From contig DIKU01000125.1 of NCBI GenBank assembly GCA_002424645.1, forward strand, positions 5,511 through 13,046: DNA of 7,536 nucleotides, read 5' to 3'. The notes beneath the pieces were generated by a model that saw only the letters and a list, made by a program, of their open reading frames with translations, did no database searches and was not told the origin of the DNA. Positions 6,077 through 7,536 of this stretch are shown here, piece after piece; positions within the stretch are counted from its first letter, which is position 1, and each line of letters begins with the position of its first letter. Both the position numbers and the translations under genes were made by a program. The DNA comes from Pelobacter sp. UBA5610 (GTDB lineage Bacteria; Desulfobacterota; Desulfuromonadia; Desulfuromonadales; Syntrophotaleaceae).

Positions 6077-7536
6077 ATGAAGAAAACGCTTAACCTTCTC
6101 GATCTGGTTGATAAGGAGACGTTGGATGAGATCCTGGATGCTTTTAACGAAGTCTGCGGGATAGGGTCGGTTATTGCCGATGTAGAAGGGCGTCCTCTTT
6201 CCGGAGAAAAAAACTTCACGAAATTTTGTGCAAAGTATTGTCGCGGCACGGAGTCAGGTCGCGAGAGGTGTTATGCCAGCGATGCATTCGGGGGAGAAAT
6301 GTCCCTGAAACAACAGGAACCCTATGTCTACAATTGTTTGAATGCAGGGTTGGTCGATTGCGCCACACCGATCATTGTCGAGGGTTATCATCTGGCCAAT
6401 CTGAATGGCGGTCAGGTGCTTGAAGAACCGATTCCCAGGGAAATAGCCATTGCCAGAGCTAAAGCCATCGGCGTTGAGGATATCGATGGTTATCTGGCCG
6501 AATTGAACAATATCCCTTTTGTGACCAAGGCGAAATTACAGAAAATTGTCAAGTTTATGGCGGTCATAACGCGGACTCTGAGTGATATGGCCATGCAGAA
6601 GTATCTTTTGGCGAAACAGTCCAAAGAGTATCTGAATAAACTGGTCAACAGTGTGTCCGATTGCATTTTTGCCATTGACGTAAATTTTCGGATTACCATG
6701 GTTAACAAGGTCTGCCATGCTGCTTTTGACTATGACGATGGTCAACTCTATGGCAAAAACTTCTGCGATCTTCTTGCTCCTTCGGAAAAGATTCTGGAAT
6801 GTAAGAACCGACTGGACCATGGGTCGGAGGATAACTTTCGTCTCGAGATAGAAGGTGTAAGCGGTCATGGCAGCAAATTTCCGGCCCAGGTTTCAATCTC
6901 GCGGATCAATGACGAGGGTGGTGAAGTTGCCGGGTATGTCGCTATCCTGCGGAATATTTCCGAGGAAAAACGACATGAAAAAATGCAGCAGGATCTTGTG
7001 GCCATGCTGAGCCACGATATGCGCAATCCCATTTCCGCCATAAACAAAACACTGGAGTTGCTCTCAACGCAGCGTATCGGCGCTATCAATCCCAAGCAGG
7101 AGCATGTCATACGACTTGCTTCCAACACCAACGACCATTTATGCAGTATGGTAAATTCATTTCTGGATATTTTCAGAGAGGAAAACACCAATTTTCAGCT
7201 GAATAAGACCGAGTTTAATCTGAATACGGTGATAGCTGACTGTATTGAAGAGCAATCGTTGTTATTGGCGGATAAACATCTCAAAATCAAACATACACCG
7301 AGCCGGGATAAACTCAATGTAAACCTGGATTTGATCCGTATTAAACGAACGATTACAAACTTACTGTCCAACGCTATCAATTACAGCGTTTCCGGTGGCC
7401 TGATCAGTGTCAAGACGCGGCGGGTGCTTGGAAAAAACAAAGATCTCCAACAGGCCATTCGCGACAATCACGGCAGTTGTATCGAGGTGAACCGAAAATA
7501 TTTGTGGGTTGTTGTTAAAGACCAGGGGTATGGCGT
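6077..7536 (+). CDS. PocR-PAS sensor histidine kinase, soluble, 3' partial
   Basis: The frame is open to the window end (486 residues visible). Residues about 8-170 form a PocR domain, known from the Salmonella propanediol regulator and thought to bind small alcohol-like molecules. It has cysteines at 51, 55, 65, 87 and 95, the NAGLVDCATPI segment and GGQVL. A PAS domain covers about 185-298 (LVNSVSDCIFAIDVNFRI). The HisKA segment has phospho-accepting His313 in LSHDMRNPIS, encoded at 7013-7015. The ATPase domain shows the N-box NLLSNAINYS (428 on) and the first G-box, DQGYG, from Asp482; the rest is cut off. No signal peptide or membrane helix is visible, so sensing should be cytoplasmic. 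ATG 6077 has GGAG at 6065-6068, eight bases upstream; in-frame ATGs at 6044 and 5996 lack ribosome sites. It probably phosphorylates one or both preceding receivers. A C-terminal receiver beyond the window cannot be excluded. Confidence 0.92.
   Translation, partial: MKKTLNLLDLVDKETLDEILDAFNEVCGIGSVIADVEGRPLSGEKNFTKFCAKYCRGTESGRERCYASDAFGGEMSLKQQEPYVYNCLNAGLVDCATPIIVEGYHLANLNGGQVLEEPIPREIAIARAKAIGVEDIDGYLAELNNIPFVTKAKLQKIVKFMAVITRTLSDMAMQKYLLAKQSKEYLNKLVNSVSDCIFAIDVNFRITMVNKVCHAAFDYDDGQLYGKNFCDLLAPSEKILECKNRLDHGSEDNFRLEIEGVSGHGSKFPAQVSISRINDEGGEVAGYVAILRNISEEKRHEKMQQDLVAMLSHDMRNPISAINKTLELLSTQRIGAINPKQEHVIRLASNTNDHLCSMVNSFLDIFREENTNFQLNKTEFNLNTVIADCIEEQSLLLADKHLKIKHTPSRDKLNVNLDLIRIKRTITNLLSNAINYSVSGGLISVKTRRVLGKNKDLQQAIRDNHGSCIEVNRKYLWVVVKDQGYG

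Noticed and set aside
1..7536. Mobile elements, CRISPR arrays, toxin-antitoxin pairs or phage genes
   Set aside because: No transposase, regularly spaced repeats, terminal inverted repeats, tRNA-flanked att sites or defence-type domains are visible.

Overview
The window reads as part of a chromosome from a Gram-negative strict anaerobe. The evidence is an oxygen-sensitive glycyl-radical enzyme with its radical-SAM activase, an outer-membrane porin with a signal peptide, and a soluble PocR-type sensor kinase. This gene mix would fit a diol- or alcohol-fermenting Desulfuromonadota bacterium (Pelobacter/Syntrophotalea-like). That placement is inference from style and gene content, since no marker gene is present. 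All supported genes are on the + strand.

Region 1 (1-2845) is the metabolic module. The C-terminal two thirds of a glycyl-radical dehydratase (5' end outside the window) is followed, after a 12-bp GC-rich stem-loop, by its activating enzyme. Active-site residues match the B12-independent glycerol/1,2-diol dehydratase branch rather than choline TMA-lyase. About 190 bases of unexplained, locally structured sequence then lead to a strong intrinsic terminator at 2820-2845.

Region 2 (2846-4372) is a monocistronic porin gene. Its upstream region holds several mutually exclusive inverted repeats, one of them terminator-like, and the gene ends in its own terminator.

Region 3 (4373-4756) is AT-rich. 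It contains a good sigma-70-type promoter, a hairpin, a 37-codon ORF with a weak ribosome site, and an intrinsic terminator. It looks like a small independent transcript (sRNA or micropeptide).

Region 4 (4757-7536, running off the end) is a signalling module. It encodes a NarL/FixJ-type response regulator (receiver plus HTH), a second receiver-only paralogue that lacks the HTH, and a membrane-free histidine kinase with PocR, PAS, HisKA and ATPase domains, truncated by the window end at its first glycine-rich ATP-binding motif.

The most attractive reading is that the PocR kinase senses a small diol or related alcohol in the cytoplasm and signals through two homologous receivers, only one of which can bind DNA, to control the dehydratase and perhaps the porin. 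The individual families are known. The linkage, the receiver-only partner and the small transcript are the parts worth checking.
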